The translations under genes were made by a program, and so were the position numbers. The notes under the pieces were generated by a model. It saw only the letters and a list, made by a program, of their open reading frames with translations, did no database searches and had not been told where the DNA came from. 64,000 bases of DNA from Anagrus nilaparvatae (taxonomy: Eukaryota > Arthropoda > Insecta > Hymenoptera > Mymaridae), in NCBI GenBank assembly GCA_022575985.1, contig JAKSXM010000014.1, positions 10,974,001 to 11,038,000 of the forward strand. Reading direction: 5' to 3'. How positions within the stretch are numbered: position 1 is the first letter of the stretch; every line of letters begins with the position of its first letter. This document shows, piece by piece, positions 1 through 9,054 of this stretch.

Positions 1-351
1 AAATAATTTGTTTAATTTTTACGGTAATTTGGAGCCGCCCTGATCCACCAAGGGGCGCTAAATATAAACTAGGCGTGGTCAGCTTATTTTTTTGGTGTAT
101 GTAATCAATTTTTCCAGGAAAATCTAAAATGTAGGCCGGGGCTGATTTAACATACATATCTCTTTTACTAATGTCTTATATTTTTCATAATTTTTGAACG
201 TTTCTAGCAGCGATGAGTTAGGCGAGAAGAATAAAAAGGCTAGATTAGCTAGAAATGCGTTTTTTTTTAAATTCACCCTGAGCTGAGTTTTAGACATTAA
301 GGGCTAAAGTACTAAGACGCATACTTAGTGTACACACTCACCTTGAAATTT
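1..351. other. AT-rich stretch without recognised gene
   Basis: I see no coding region or clear repeat boundary here. A short GC-richer patch at 31-60 (GCCGCCCTGATCCACC) is isolated. Confidence 0.4.
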
Positions 352-573
352 TCAGCCCATTCGGAAGACCCGATCTGGAAGGTTTTGCTTTTCTGAGAAA
401 GAATTCCTCAATAATGTTTTAAAATTTTCGCTTACTCTAAAATTATCTCCATTTTTTCCTTCAATTTCTACTCTGACTGATAGATCTTCTTTTGAGATAT
501 TAGTGAAATATAAATCTCTCTTTGTTTCTCCTTCCAGGAAGACTATTGAAATTAAGCTTGTCTTAATTTTGTT
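352..573 (-). other. Unidentified open segment, possible exon
   Basis: This 73-codon open stretch on the minus strand lacks a start codon and has an ordinary, charged amino-acid composition (for example LEGETKRDLYFTN near its beginning). It is preceded by a plausible splice acceptor (TTTCAG ending at 576-578). A good donor (AAG|GTGAGT, around 331-338) follows shortly after the TGA at 352-354. I recognise no family. It could be the last exon of an unknown gene, a decayed exon whose stop lies just before the donor, or part of an old retroelement. The R1 relic just to the right makes the last option reasonable. Confidence 0.22.
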
Positions 574-689
574 ACCTGAAATTTAATAATAAAAATTAAA
601 GACGTGTTTTCTTGATTTTTTATATAAGATTAAAGCCACGCAAAAATTCTAGCCACTATTCAGCTAGCAACGCCCTTACTGATCAACGC

Positions 690-852
690 TAAACGTGCGA
701 CTTTTCACACCTTCGGTTCCCGAAGCCAGGCACGCATTAAACATGTTTCAACAGAATACCAATGATTATCTTTACTGAACGCTTAAGTGCCTCGACTGGT
801 ATCCCGGCTGGTCCTGGTGCCTTTCCATTGTTCATGGACTGGAAGTCATACG
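690..852 (-). pseudogene. R1-clade reverse transcriptase relic
   Basis: Read on the minus strand, this stretch matches the RT region of copies A and B (around 5580-5745 and 44220-44380). Recognisable remains include the NGKAPGPDG-like region near 800-840 and MFNACL-like codons near 735-765. Many substitutions and indels leave no usable frame, so it is an old fragment. Its ends are approximate. Confidence 0.6.
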
Positions 853-1086
853 GTCATTAGCATTAAAATAACTAGCGAGACCGCACACGTCGGTAGGACA
901 TTATTAACCATTAACTTGGGGTTCCGCGATTTGCATCTTAGACTAACAAAAGTGCGCTAAATACTATATAGCAACTATTGTAAATTCTCTTTCTTTGGAT
1001 ATCTAATTAAAGAAACACTTGTACATGTAATTAGACTTCTTCATTTATGTTCGGTATATAATCTATAATATGTATATATGTTATTT

Positions 1087-1568
1087 AAAAATATTTTTTA
1101 AAATTAGTCTGAAGAATTTATTAATATCTTGGATTAGCCTGGGATTTCCAAATTTTTTTTTTATATTAGACATCTGAAATTTAATTTACACCTTTTATTG
1201 CTTTTTTTGAATCCCTGCCGGGTGTGTAAGCCAATATTTTCAATAAAAAAAAAATAATTTTTGCTTATGCTATTGAATGGACAGAATAAAAAATTCAATA
1301 TGCTGATTAGGATCTGATCAATTTGGCAAGAAATGAACGATAAAAAACAATACAAATTTCTAGAATATTCAAAGTTAGCATTTTCATAATATTCATTATG
1401 TATAATTTAACTATTGCCTTACGGAGCCGGCAGGTATAGAAAAAAAGCAACAAAAGGTGTAATGTAAATTTCAGATGTCTAATATAAAAAAAAAATTTAG
1501 AAATTCCAAGCTAATCCAAGATATCAATAAATCCTTTAGACTAATTTTAAAAAATATTTTAAAAAAAA
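1087..1568. repeat. Inverted-repeat (fold-back) element, ~0.48 kb
   Basis: The segment around 1087-1225 returns as its reverse complement at about 1425-1568. Shared stretches include AGACATCTGAAATTTA, ACACCTTTTATTGC and TTGGATTAGCCTGG. About 200 bp of unrelated AT-rich sequence separates the arms. There is no coding content. It is most likely a non-autonomous TIR or fold-back element; its exact ends and target-site duplication were not resolved. Confidence 0.65.
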
Positions 1569-1654
1569 TAGACATCCCAGGCTAATTATATAAAATAACA
1601 GAAAATTCGCAAGGAAAATATAATGTCTATCCCATAAAATATTATACTTTTTCA

Positions 1655-1760
1655 AAAGTATGTTATAAATATGTTAGTATTAGTGTACATTTTGTAAGAG
1701 TGGAGAAAGACACGCCGGCCAGCACGATCAGTGCCGACACGGCTGCCTTAAGCAACACAT
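1655..1760 (+). repeat. Dispersed repeat, copy 1 (pair with 2812-2900)
   Basis: A segment reading roughly TAGTATTAGTGTA ... GAGTGGAGAAAGAC ... GCCGGCC recurs at 2812-2900 in the same orientation. The two copies lie 1.15 kb apart and bracket a TGGCGAA motif array and a decayed coding segment. They could be remnants of the two LTRs of a dead element, but I cannot define TG..CA ends. Confidence 0.45.
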
Positions 1761-2184
1761 ATTATTATAATAAACTCTTATTATTTCTATAATACTAAAA
1801 GTGCAGTCATTTATTGTATTACAATTATCACCATTATCACTTATATAACCAGTAGTGAATCATAAACATTTGGTCCAACAAACCGTTTGTATTTTGAAAA
1901 ATAATTAAAAAAATAAATAAAGCTTTTATAAAACATCAGCGCATGCTTCAAGAACGTGGTCATTCGCGCGCCGGGAAGATTTTACAAAAAAAAAAAACGT
2001 GATTTGCTGTTCAATTTATATTTCTAAAAATAATTAGGAGTGATAATTTTATTTTAAATTATATTTTATCAAATGTGTTATACAAAAATTCAAACAAATT
2101 TATACTTCACGTGGTGAAAGTTGTATATGATTATTAAGCTGCACAAACTTATTAATACAGTCCACTTACAAAATTAAAATATAA

Positions 2185-2372
2185 ATTCAACCTGTCGAGT
2201 TTTTTAATTAAAATAAAAGTTCAAACTGGCGAATTTTTCTATATCAATTAAAATTCAATATGGCGAATTTTTTAAAATAAAATTTCAACCTGGCAAATTT
2301 CAACATAAATTAAAATTCAACCTGGCGAATTTCAGCAAAAGACAAAAAGGGATATTCAAACTGGCGAATTTT
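2185..2372 (+). repeat. Array of TTCAACCTGGCGAATTT-like motifs (first block)
   Basis: Six irregularly spaced copies of a motif close to TTCAACCTGGCGAATTTT occur here, separated by A/T-rich spacers. A second block of four lies at 2979-3125. The core TGGCGAA is strongly conserved against a drifting background. The copies may descend from a short minisatellite in the leader of an old retroelement. Confidence 0.6.
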
Positions 2373-2431
2373 TGATAGTTCCGTAAAAAAAAAAAAAAAT
2401 TCAATAAACTATAGGTCACGTGTTTATTTTT

Positions 2432-2776
2432 CATGGTTTTAGCGCCGCATGGTGTTTCCCAAGATCACCTACTGCATGCTTCAATGCTTGAACGCAACGA
2501 TAATGCAATTGATGTATCAAACAATGGCGCTGGCAAAAGTAGCGATGCTGTTAACATACCATCTGGTCTTAAAACAGTATTAAGTTAGGCAGAACGCATT
2601 AAAAATATGCAGGCCATAATCGACGACAGGCGGTACGAGGATCTTTAAATAGACAAGTGCAAATCAAATCTCTTAAAGCACTTGTCGGTTATGAAGGAAG
2701 CATTTCAGGCCATGGAGAAATATCATTGCCAGATAAAAGTTGAATGTGAAACGATGACGTTCATTTCACCGAGGTA
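2432..2776 (+). pseudogene. Decayed coding relic, possibly retroelement gag
   Basis: One frame from an ATG at 2432 reads as ordinary protein sequence for about 115 codons and is interrupted by two in-frame stops (around 2585 and 2646). The composition (SVMKEAFQAMEKYHC near the end) resembles a helical Gag-type segment, but no diagnostic motif is present. It lies between the two dispersed repeat copies, which supports a dead mobile element. A functional gene is unlikely. Confidence 0.35.
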
Positions 2777-2811
2777 CAGAAGAACGTTGGGATGCTGTTC
2801 CGTATCGATGT

Positions 2812-2900
2812 ATATAATTGTAAATAGTATTAGTGTATATATGTTGTAGAGTGGAGAGAGACGAAGCCGGCCGGTACACGCACACGTGCCAAGAAGTTTT
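2812..2900 (+). repeat. Dispersed repeat, copy 2 (pair with 1655-1760)
   Basis: This is the second copy of the GAGTGGAGAGAGAC / GCCGGCC-containing repeat, in the same orientation as copy 1. It is followed by a poly-T run and the second TGGCGAA motif block. Confidence 0.45.
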
Positions 2901-2978
2901 TTTTTTTTTTTTAATTATATGTGATCTTTCAAGTTCAAAGTGATTACTAAAAGTGACGATTTTATTTATTAAAAAGCA

Positions 2979-3125
2979 TTATTCAACCTGGCGAATTTTA
3001 TTTACAAAAAATTCACCAAAAAAAATTTTTTTTTCAACATGGCGAAATTTTTTATTTTAAAAAAGTTCAACCAGGCGAATTTTATTTAAAAATTCATTGC
3101 AAAAATTTTCAACTTGGCGAAATTT
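2979..3125 (+). repeat. Array of TTCAACCTGGCGAATTT-like motifs (second block)
   Basis: Four further copies of the TTCAACNTGGCGAA motif, same orientation as the block at 2185-2372. Confidence 0.55.
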
Positions 3126-3248
3126 TTTTCAAAAATCACCAAAAATTATGAAAAAATGTGGAAATAGAAGAAAACGATTTTCTAAACTTCAACAATAAAG
3201 TTTCGTAAAAAAGGAGGGAAAAAGCAAATTTCTTATGAAGAAGACGAA

Positions 3249-3486
3249 AATCACGCGATTCTTCTCCAAAATCCTTTTTGGCGTTATCATCTCTATGGGT
3301 GTTTGCTTGCAGTTCAGTCGGCGGCCATATTTTTTCAAAGAGTTCGTCGGCTAATAAATTGTACAAGACAGCGATCACGTGATTCTTCTACAAAATATTC
3401 TTTTGACGTCATCGTCTTATCGTGTGTTGCTAGCAGTTCAGTAAGCGGCCATATTTTTTTTTTCAACGCGTTCTTCTGCTACTGAA
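3249..3486 (+). repeat. Tandem duplication, ~125-bp unit
   Basis: Two diverged direct copies lie at about 3249-3360 and 3374-3486. Shared landmarks are ATCACGNGATTCTTCT, GCAGTTCAGT and GCGGCCATATTTT. The second copy contains a perfect TGACGTCA palindrome (CRE-type site) at about 3403-3411. Short ORFs through this repeat differ between the units and look incidental. Confidence 0.6.
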
Positions 3487-3657
3487 TTCTATTATGGGTC
3501 ATACCAGCTATCACGAGGCGTCACCATGTAGGATGTCTTTTTCTTCTCATTTTTTTATAAAAAAAGATACGTAATTATATTTTACCATTATTATACATGT
3601 AATTAAAATAATATCACTATATAAACTAATATCACTATTAAGTCATTATTATTATTA

Positions 3658-3677
3658 ATAATACTATTATTATTATT
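3658..3677. repeat. Target-site duplication of R1 copy A (left)
   Basis: ATAATACTATTATTATTATT is repeated exactly at 6814-6833 and brackets the minus-strand R1-clade element. The poly-T run (poly(A) tail of the element) starts immediately after it. Part of the match is low-complexity ATT sequence, so the true duplication could be a few bases shorter. Confidence 0.8.
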
Positions 3678-3734
3678 TTTTTTTTTATTTTTTTTTTTTA
3701 TGGGAAATATGTGAATCTTGCATCAGCCATGGAG

Positions 3735-3773
3735 TGTTTGCGGGCCTTAAAGACCCGCAAATTTCCATGACCG
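3735..3773 (-). other. 3'-UTR hairpin of R1 copy A
   Basis: TTTGCGGG and CCCGCAAA arms separated by a short A/T loop form a strong hairpin just inside the poly(A) tail. The same hairpin is at 46149-46175 in copy B. Non-LTR reverse transcriptases commonly recognise 3'-UTR structure, so a role in template selection is plausible but inferred. Confidence 0.7.
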
Positions 3774-3774
3774 C

Positions 3775-3803
3775 CCAGTCGTACAAAGTGTACAACTGGG
3801 AGA
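3775..3803 (-). other. Second 3'-UTR hairpin of R1 copy A
   Basis: On the transcript strand, CCCAGTTGTACA, a CTT loop and TGTACGACTGGG form a 12-bp stem with a single G-U wobble. In copy B the pairing is a perfect A-U pair at the same place (46112-46136), so the difference between copies preserves the fold. Confidence 0.7.
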
Positions 3804-3983
3804 CTACCGGCGAACGCGGTCGCCAGCTACGCCCCAGATTCTTACTGGATAAACACACTTTAAACCCCCCGCGCTTGCTTGTCCCAAACCGGAACTCCCT
3901 TTTCAGGTATAACTTCAGTTTGGGACGCGCAGCCTAGGCAGCTGGCCGCTGCCTTCCCCCCTGCCTAGGGGCAGGAGAGCTCT

Positions 3984-6813
3984 CTACGATAGAAAGCCCT
4001 CCTCCTTCTTCTCCAACAAGGTGGTCCTTACGTACTCTGCTACTTTGTTCCAGTTTTCGGAACTCCGTAGCATTTCCGGGACCACCGTCTCCGGCCTCCA
4101 AATCGGGAAGGGCGGGCGCCCCTCCGAGTAGCGAACACATTCGAAGAATGTGTGCTCTACTGTATCATCCACGCCCGGACAGTGCAAGCACTCCTTTGTT
4201 GCCACCTTATGCCAATGCTTCAACATGACACGGAAGTACCCGTGTCCAGTTAAGAACTGGGTAAGGTAGAAATCCACCTCCCCATGCTGTCGTCCCATCC
4301 ATGCCTGCAGGTCTGAGATCAATCTGCGCGTCCACAGGGCATTTTTCTCTTGGTTCTTTTTCCATCGTTTCTTCCATGCTTTCATAGAGTTGAAGCGGGC
4401 GCGAGTGGAAGCCACTTCGCGCTCATCTACGCTCTCGTAGATGAATTTCCGCTCCAACGCTAGCAGGTCAATGGGTATCACCGAAGCAACAACCTGGATC
4501 GCCTCTAGAGATACCGTGTGGTATCCGCAGGCTATCCTCACTGCCGCCTGCCTCTGTACCGACGATATTTTTCGTCTGTACTTGGCAGTTTCTGTGGTCT
4601 TCGCCCAGACTTCTGATCCGTAGAGCAGGACAGAGTTGACGACTGACATCAGGAGCCTCCGCTTCCCTGGTTTGGGTCCCCCAATGTTGGCCATGAGCCT
4701 TGACAGGGAGGATGCGGCCGACGCTGCCTTTTCACACGACCTCTGAAATTGCTCCCAGAAGGTCAGCTTGTTATCAAGCTGAACTCCCAGGTATTTCACC
4801 GATGTTCTGGTTCGGATCGTGTGAGGGTTTCCGCCGTCGTCGATAATTACATCGAAATCGGTGGGAACCCTTCGACGGGTCAGCAATACGATCTCCGTTT
4901 TTGGGATCGCAAGCTGGAGCCCGTGCTCGCCCATCCAGAGGTTGATCCGTCTCATGACTAGATTCAACCTCTCCTGGGTCACTTCAATGTCCCTGCCCGT
5001 TATGGTCAGGGTCACATCGTCGGCGTACCCGATCAGGGAAACTCCTTCCGGGAGGTGGACGCACAACAAGCCATCGTAAAAGGCATTCCACAGGTCCGGT
5101 CCGAGAACCGAACCTTGCGCGATGCCTGCACTTAACACCCTTTCACGCCTGCCATCGAGCGTGTCGTAGAGCAGTCTCCGGTCCCGCAGGTAATCCTTTA
5201 GTACGTTACCTAGATACCTAGGTATCTGGAAATCGTACTCGAGAGACCGGATCATGTCATCCCACCTGGCCGAGTTAAAAGCGTTTTTGACGTCCAGCGT
5301 TACCAGCAGGACGTCCCTGCAGTTTGCAGTCCCCCTTTTTCTCTCAGCCTCTACGGTATCCACGACGCGCCGGATGGCGTCTATCGTGGAACGCCCTTCA
5401 CGAAAACCATGCTGCTCCTCGGAGAGACCACCGCCCTCCTCGATTGCCTTTCTGAGCCTTGCCCGGAGCATGCTCTCCATCACCTTACCAATAGTATTTA
5501 ACATACACAAAGGTCTGTAAGACGATGGAGATTCCGGGGCTCCCCCCTTGCCCTTGTTCAAGAGCACGAGACGTGCCACCTTCCACTGCTTTGGAAACAC
5601 TCCCGCCACCAAACACGCATTGAACATGCTTAACAGGATACCAGGGACCACTTTGACCGCTCTTTTGAGCACTTCCCCTGGTATCCCATCCGGCCCCGGC
5701 GCCTTGCCATTTTTCATGGTCTTTATGGCCTTGACCATCTCGCCTTTGCTGAACAGCGGCACTTCCTCCCTGGGTATAACCTCACCCGGGTTTTCCCGGA
5801 TGGGCCTTTCAGGGAAGAGAGCATTGACGATCCGTTCGGTCGACACCGCGTCCATCATGTTGTCAGACCCCCGGTTCAACTTGCCCATTACGACTTTGTA
5901 GCCTAGGCCCCAGGGATCCTTATTTACATCTTCCCGTAATGCACGCAGACATCGAGCCTTGCTTTGGCGGATGGCCTTGGCCAGCCGGTGTTTGGCGTCC
6001 TTGTGTTCCTGCGAAAGCAAAGCAGCCTCAGGTCTGTCCCGTGCTCTTTGCGCCCTTCGTCGCGTCCTATGGCATTCCTTTCGGAGCTCAGCTATTTCGG
6101 GATTCCACCAGTACACTGGCTTTCTCCCTTTCCAGGGCCTGCGGCGTGGCATCGAGGCATCACAAGCCCCACGTAATAGAGACGTTACTTTCTTAACTAA
6201 GATTTCAGCCTCGTGGGGACTTGTAGCCCCTCCATGCCAAGCGGGGATGGACGCTGACTCGATTCGAAGATACTCCTCGAATCTGTCTTCGTCCATCTTT
6301 GAGACGTTCCAGCCTAGAGGACGCCTTCTGTACGGAGGACGTTGTGAGGTTCCTTCCAATACCCGGAAGGCGATGTAATGGTGATCACTACCATTGTATT
6401 GATCATCCATCACCCTCCAGTCGCCTATTTTCCCAGACGCAGCTTCTGTAGAGAAGGTTATGTCCGGGATAGAGGCACCCCACCCTGCCCTCTCGTAGGT
6501 GGGCTTATTGCCTCTATTCTGGACCACTAGTTTGCATCTAGTGGCCATTTCGAGCACCATTCGCCCCCTGGGGTTGGTCGTTGGCATGCCCCATTCTAAG
6601 GCCCTGGCGTTGAAGTCTCCACCAAGGATGACGCCACCATTCGCCGTTCGGACCGTGCTCTCGATGCTGGCCAACTTTGTAGCCAGCTCTTGTGAGCTGT
6701 CGTTTGGGGACAGATAACAACTTATATAAGTTATCTCCCCACACTTGGCCCAAACGTGGCAATTTCCTTTCCCTTTTTGGGTAAGGGACGTTTGGGCTCT
6801 ACCTCGAAGCCAT
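3984..6813 (-). pseudogene. R1-clade ORF2 polyprotein (endonuclease-RT), N-terminally truncated
   Basis: The frame is open for over 940 codons. It contains the APE-like endonuclease C-terminal two thirds (GGDFNARALEWGM, GSDHHYIAF), the reverse transcriptase with NGKAPGPDGIPGEVL, AGVFPKQWKVA, AQGSVLGPDLWN and the catalytic YADD (Tyr codon at 5025-5027), and the C-terminal zinc-binding motif C-X2-C-X8-H-X4-C (HCPG...EHTFFEC, around 4139-4192). The first ~18 residues of the extended frame (6814-6866) are flanking microsatellite, not element. The N-terminal endonuclease residues are missing, so it cannot be autonomous. No ORF1 is present in this copy. Short ORFs on the plus strand here are antisense shadows. 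Confidence 0.92.
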
Positions 6814-6833
6814 ATAATACTATTATTATTATT
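6814..6833. repeat. Target-site duplication of R1 copy A (right)
   Basis: Exact repeat of 3658-3677. Confidence 0.8.
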
Positions 6834-6957
6834 ATGATTATTCTTAAAACATATAATTAATCCCACAACAAGCCATATCCTTACCTCATTTAATTTTAAG
6901 ATATTATTTAAAAAACTGCATGGGTCAATACACCCCAGGGGTTAGTGCTTCACCATA

Positions 6958-7838
6958 AAGGTTCGAGGGAAGGAAGTGGCCCAGCAGAAACTGAATCAAG
7001 TCATGAGACAGATCAACCTCTTGATGGGCCAGCACGGGCTCCAGCTCGCGATCCCGAAAACGGAAATCGTACTTCTGACCCGTCGAAGGGTTCTCACTAT
7101 ATTTGACATAAACGTCGACGATGGCGGGAATCTTCACTCCATCCAAACCAGAACATCGGTGAAGTACCTGGGAGTTTTGCTTGACAACAAGCTGAGCTTC
7201 TGGGAACAATTTCAGAAGACGAGTGAAAAGGCCGCGTCGGTCGCATCCTTCCTGTCAAGGCTCATGGCCAACATTGGGGGGCCTAAGCCAGGAAAGCGAA
7301 GACTCCTGATGTCCGTGGTGAACTATATTCTGCTATACGGCTCAGAAGTTTGGGCGAACGCCACCCGAATTAAGAAGTACAGGCATAAGATCTGCTCTGT
7401 ACAGAGGCAAGCGGTGCTTAGGATCGCCAGCGCATACCATACAGTATCGCTATCGGCGATTCAGGTGGTAGCTAGTGTTCTTCCTATTGACCTGCTAGCA
7501 CGGGAGCGAAAATTCATATACGAAAGTGTAGAGGAGCGCGAAGTTGCTTCCACCCGCGCATGCTCCAATGACATGATTACATGGCAGGGATGATAGGACA
7601 GCGACAAGTGTGGCTGGTGGACGCACAGACTAATTCCGGACCTGGAGGCTTGGACGGGACGCAAACCTGGGGAGGTGGATTTCTATCGCACCCAGTTCTT
7701 AACAGGTCACGGATACTTCCGTGACATGTTGAGGCAGTGGCACAAGTTGCCAACACGGCAATCCCTACACTGTCCGGGTAAGGTAGGTACCGTAGAGCAC
7801 ACATTCTTCGGATGTGTACGCTACTCGGAGGGGCGCCC
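6958..7838 (+). pseudogene. R1-clade ORF2 relic C, first part (RT C-terminus)
   Basis: The sequence is homologous to the part of copies A/B just after YADD. It begins with QQKLNQVMRQINLLMG and goes through IPKTEIVLLTRRRV, TSVKYLGVLLDNKLSFWEQF and the C-terminal zinc motif region (HCPG...VEHTFFGC near 7770-7812). A frameshift and stop occur near 7593, where A/B encode the lysine-rich MKAWKKRWKK region. The relic is truncated at its 5' end and is more diverged than A or B. It is interrupted at 7838 by the inverted-repeat element and resumes at 8762. Confidence 0.85.
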
Positions 7839-8756
7839 CACAGTCTAGTAAAACAAAAAAAGTGGCCAAAAATCGGCTTCTACGTAATTTCTTATGAAAA
7901 AAAATTCTGCTGGCTAAAAAATGGCCGTTTTTGTGTATACTAAATAATAGGTACCCGAGATCAAAAATTTTTTTTATTTGTTAAATTTTTTTAGCTGCTG
8001 AATGAAAAAAAATGTATTTTTTACCATAAAAAGGTGAAATATTTATAGTTTTAAAATTTGAAGAAAAAAAATTCGTTAGATACAGCTCTGTATTAAAATA
8101 TGTACATAAATGATAAATAAACCTAAAATAGTGTATTAGTATAATTATAGATGATTGTATGCAGTATAAAGAGGTGTTAGTCAACATTTGCAATTTAGTC
8201 AAAAAATTTTAAAAAAAATGAAAAATTTGATTTTTCTATTTTTATTTATATTTTAAACTTAAATAAAGTATTTTTTTTATGTTTTTAAATAATTTATATT
8301 TTTTATACTTTATTTAATTTATATTTTTTATACTTTACTTATAAAATATAAGTAAAAATAGAAAAATCAAATTTTTCATTTTTTTTTTAAATTTTTTGAC
8401 TAAATTGCAAATGTTAACTAACACGTCTTTATACTGCGTATAATCATCTATAATTATACTAATACATTTTTTTTAGGTTTATTTATCATTTATCTTCATA
8501 TTTTAATACAGAGCTGTACCTAAAATATTTTTTTTTTTCATTTTAAAACTATAAACGTTTTACCTTTTTATGGTAAAAAATAGATTTTTTTTTTCATTCA
8601 GCAGCTAAAAAAATTGAAAAAAAAAAATTTTTTTCGATCTTGGGTGCCTATTATTTAGCAACCCAAAAACGGTCATTTTTCATCCAGCAGAATTTTTTTT
8701 CACAAGGAATTGCGTTGAAGCCGATTTTTGGCCACTTTTTTTTTTACTACACTGTG
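7839..8756. mobile_element. Long inverted-repeat DNA element, Transib-like ends (918 bp)
   Basis: Two ~440-bp arms are reverse complements of each other, meeting near 8300. The ends read CACAGTC (left) and, reverse-complemented, CACAGTG (right), then TAGTAAAA...GTGGCCAAAAATCGGCTTC. It interrupts the R1 relic, which gives the empty site from copies A/B (GGGGCGCCCGCCC). The flanks CGCCC (7834-7838) and CGTCC (8757-8761) therefore are a 5-bp GC-rich target duplication with one change. Transib transposons are known for CACWRTG ends like the V(D)J recombination heptamer and for 5-bp GC-rich duplications. No transposase is encoded. Assignment to Transib is inference. Confidence 0.8.
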
Positions 8757-8761
8757 CGTCC

Positions 8762-9034
8762 GCCCTTCCCGACTTGGAGGCCAGAGCGAGTGGTCTCGGA
8801 AATGCTACAGGGTTCTGAAAATTGGAACAAAGTAGCAGAGTACGTAAGGGTCACCTTGTTGACGAAAATGGAGGAGGGCTTTCTATCGTAGAGAGCTCTC
8901 CTTTCCCTAGGATGGGGAAATGCAGCGGCCAGTTGCCTAGGTTGCGCGTCCCAAACTAAAGTTATACCTGAAAAGGGAGTTCCGGTTTGGGGCAAACAAG
9001 CGCAGGGGGGTTTATAGTGTGTTTATCGAGTAAG
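8762..9034 (+). pseudogene. R1-clade ORF2 relic C, second part and start of 3' UTR
   Basis: This is the continuation of the R1 relic after the inserted element. It encodes PFPTWRPERVVSEMLQG...EEGFLS with a stop at about 8888-8890. The beginning of the conserved 3' UTR follows (CCCAAACTAAAGTTATACC). Homology to copies A/B ends at about 9034, before the hairpins and poly(A), where BEL/Pao sequence begins. Confidence 0.85.
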
Positions 9035-9054
9035 ATATTTCATAATCAAATTCA

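Larger units (their letters stand above)
3678..6813 (-). mobile_element. R1-clade non-LTR retrotransposon, copy A, 5'-truncated
   Basis: The element runs on the minus strand from its truncated 5' end at 6813 (inside the endonuclease domain), through ORF2 and the 3' UTR, to a poly(A) tail at about 3678-3700. A 20-bp duplication flanks it. This is the usual product of incomplete target-primed reverse transcription. It is nearly identical by eye to copy B at 43.8 kb, so both are young. R1-clade members often insert site-specifically into rDNA; here the target is an ATT-rich microsatellite. The GC content is far above the surroundings. Confidence 0.9.

Noticed and set aside
4441..6717. Numerous plus-strand ORFs opposite R1 copy A, and their equivalents opposite copy B (44036-45496)
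   Set aside because: GC-rich antisense shadows; the same ones recur opposite both copies.
6814..6866. Extension of the R1 copy A ORF2 to an ATG at 6866
   Set aside because: These codons lie in the target duplication and flanking microsatellite, outside the element.
7981..8202. 73-codon ORF in the inverted-repeat element
   Set aside because: Lies in an arm of the palindrome, low complexity, no mirrored conservation as protein.
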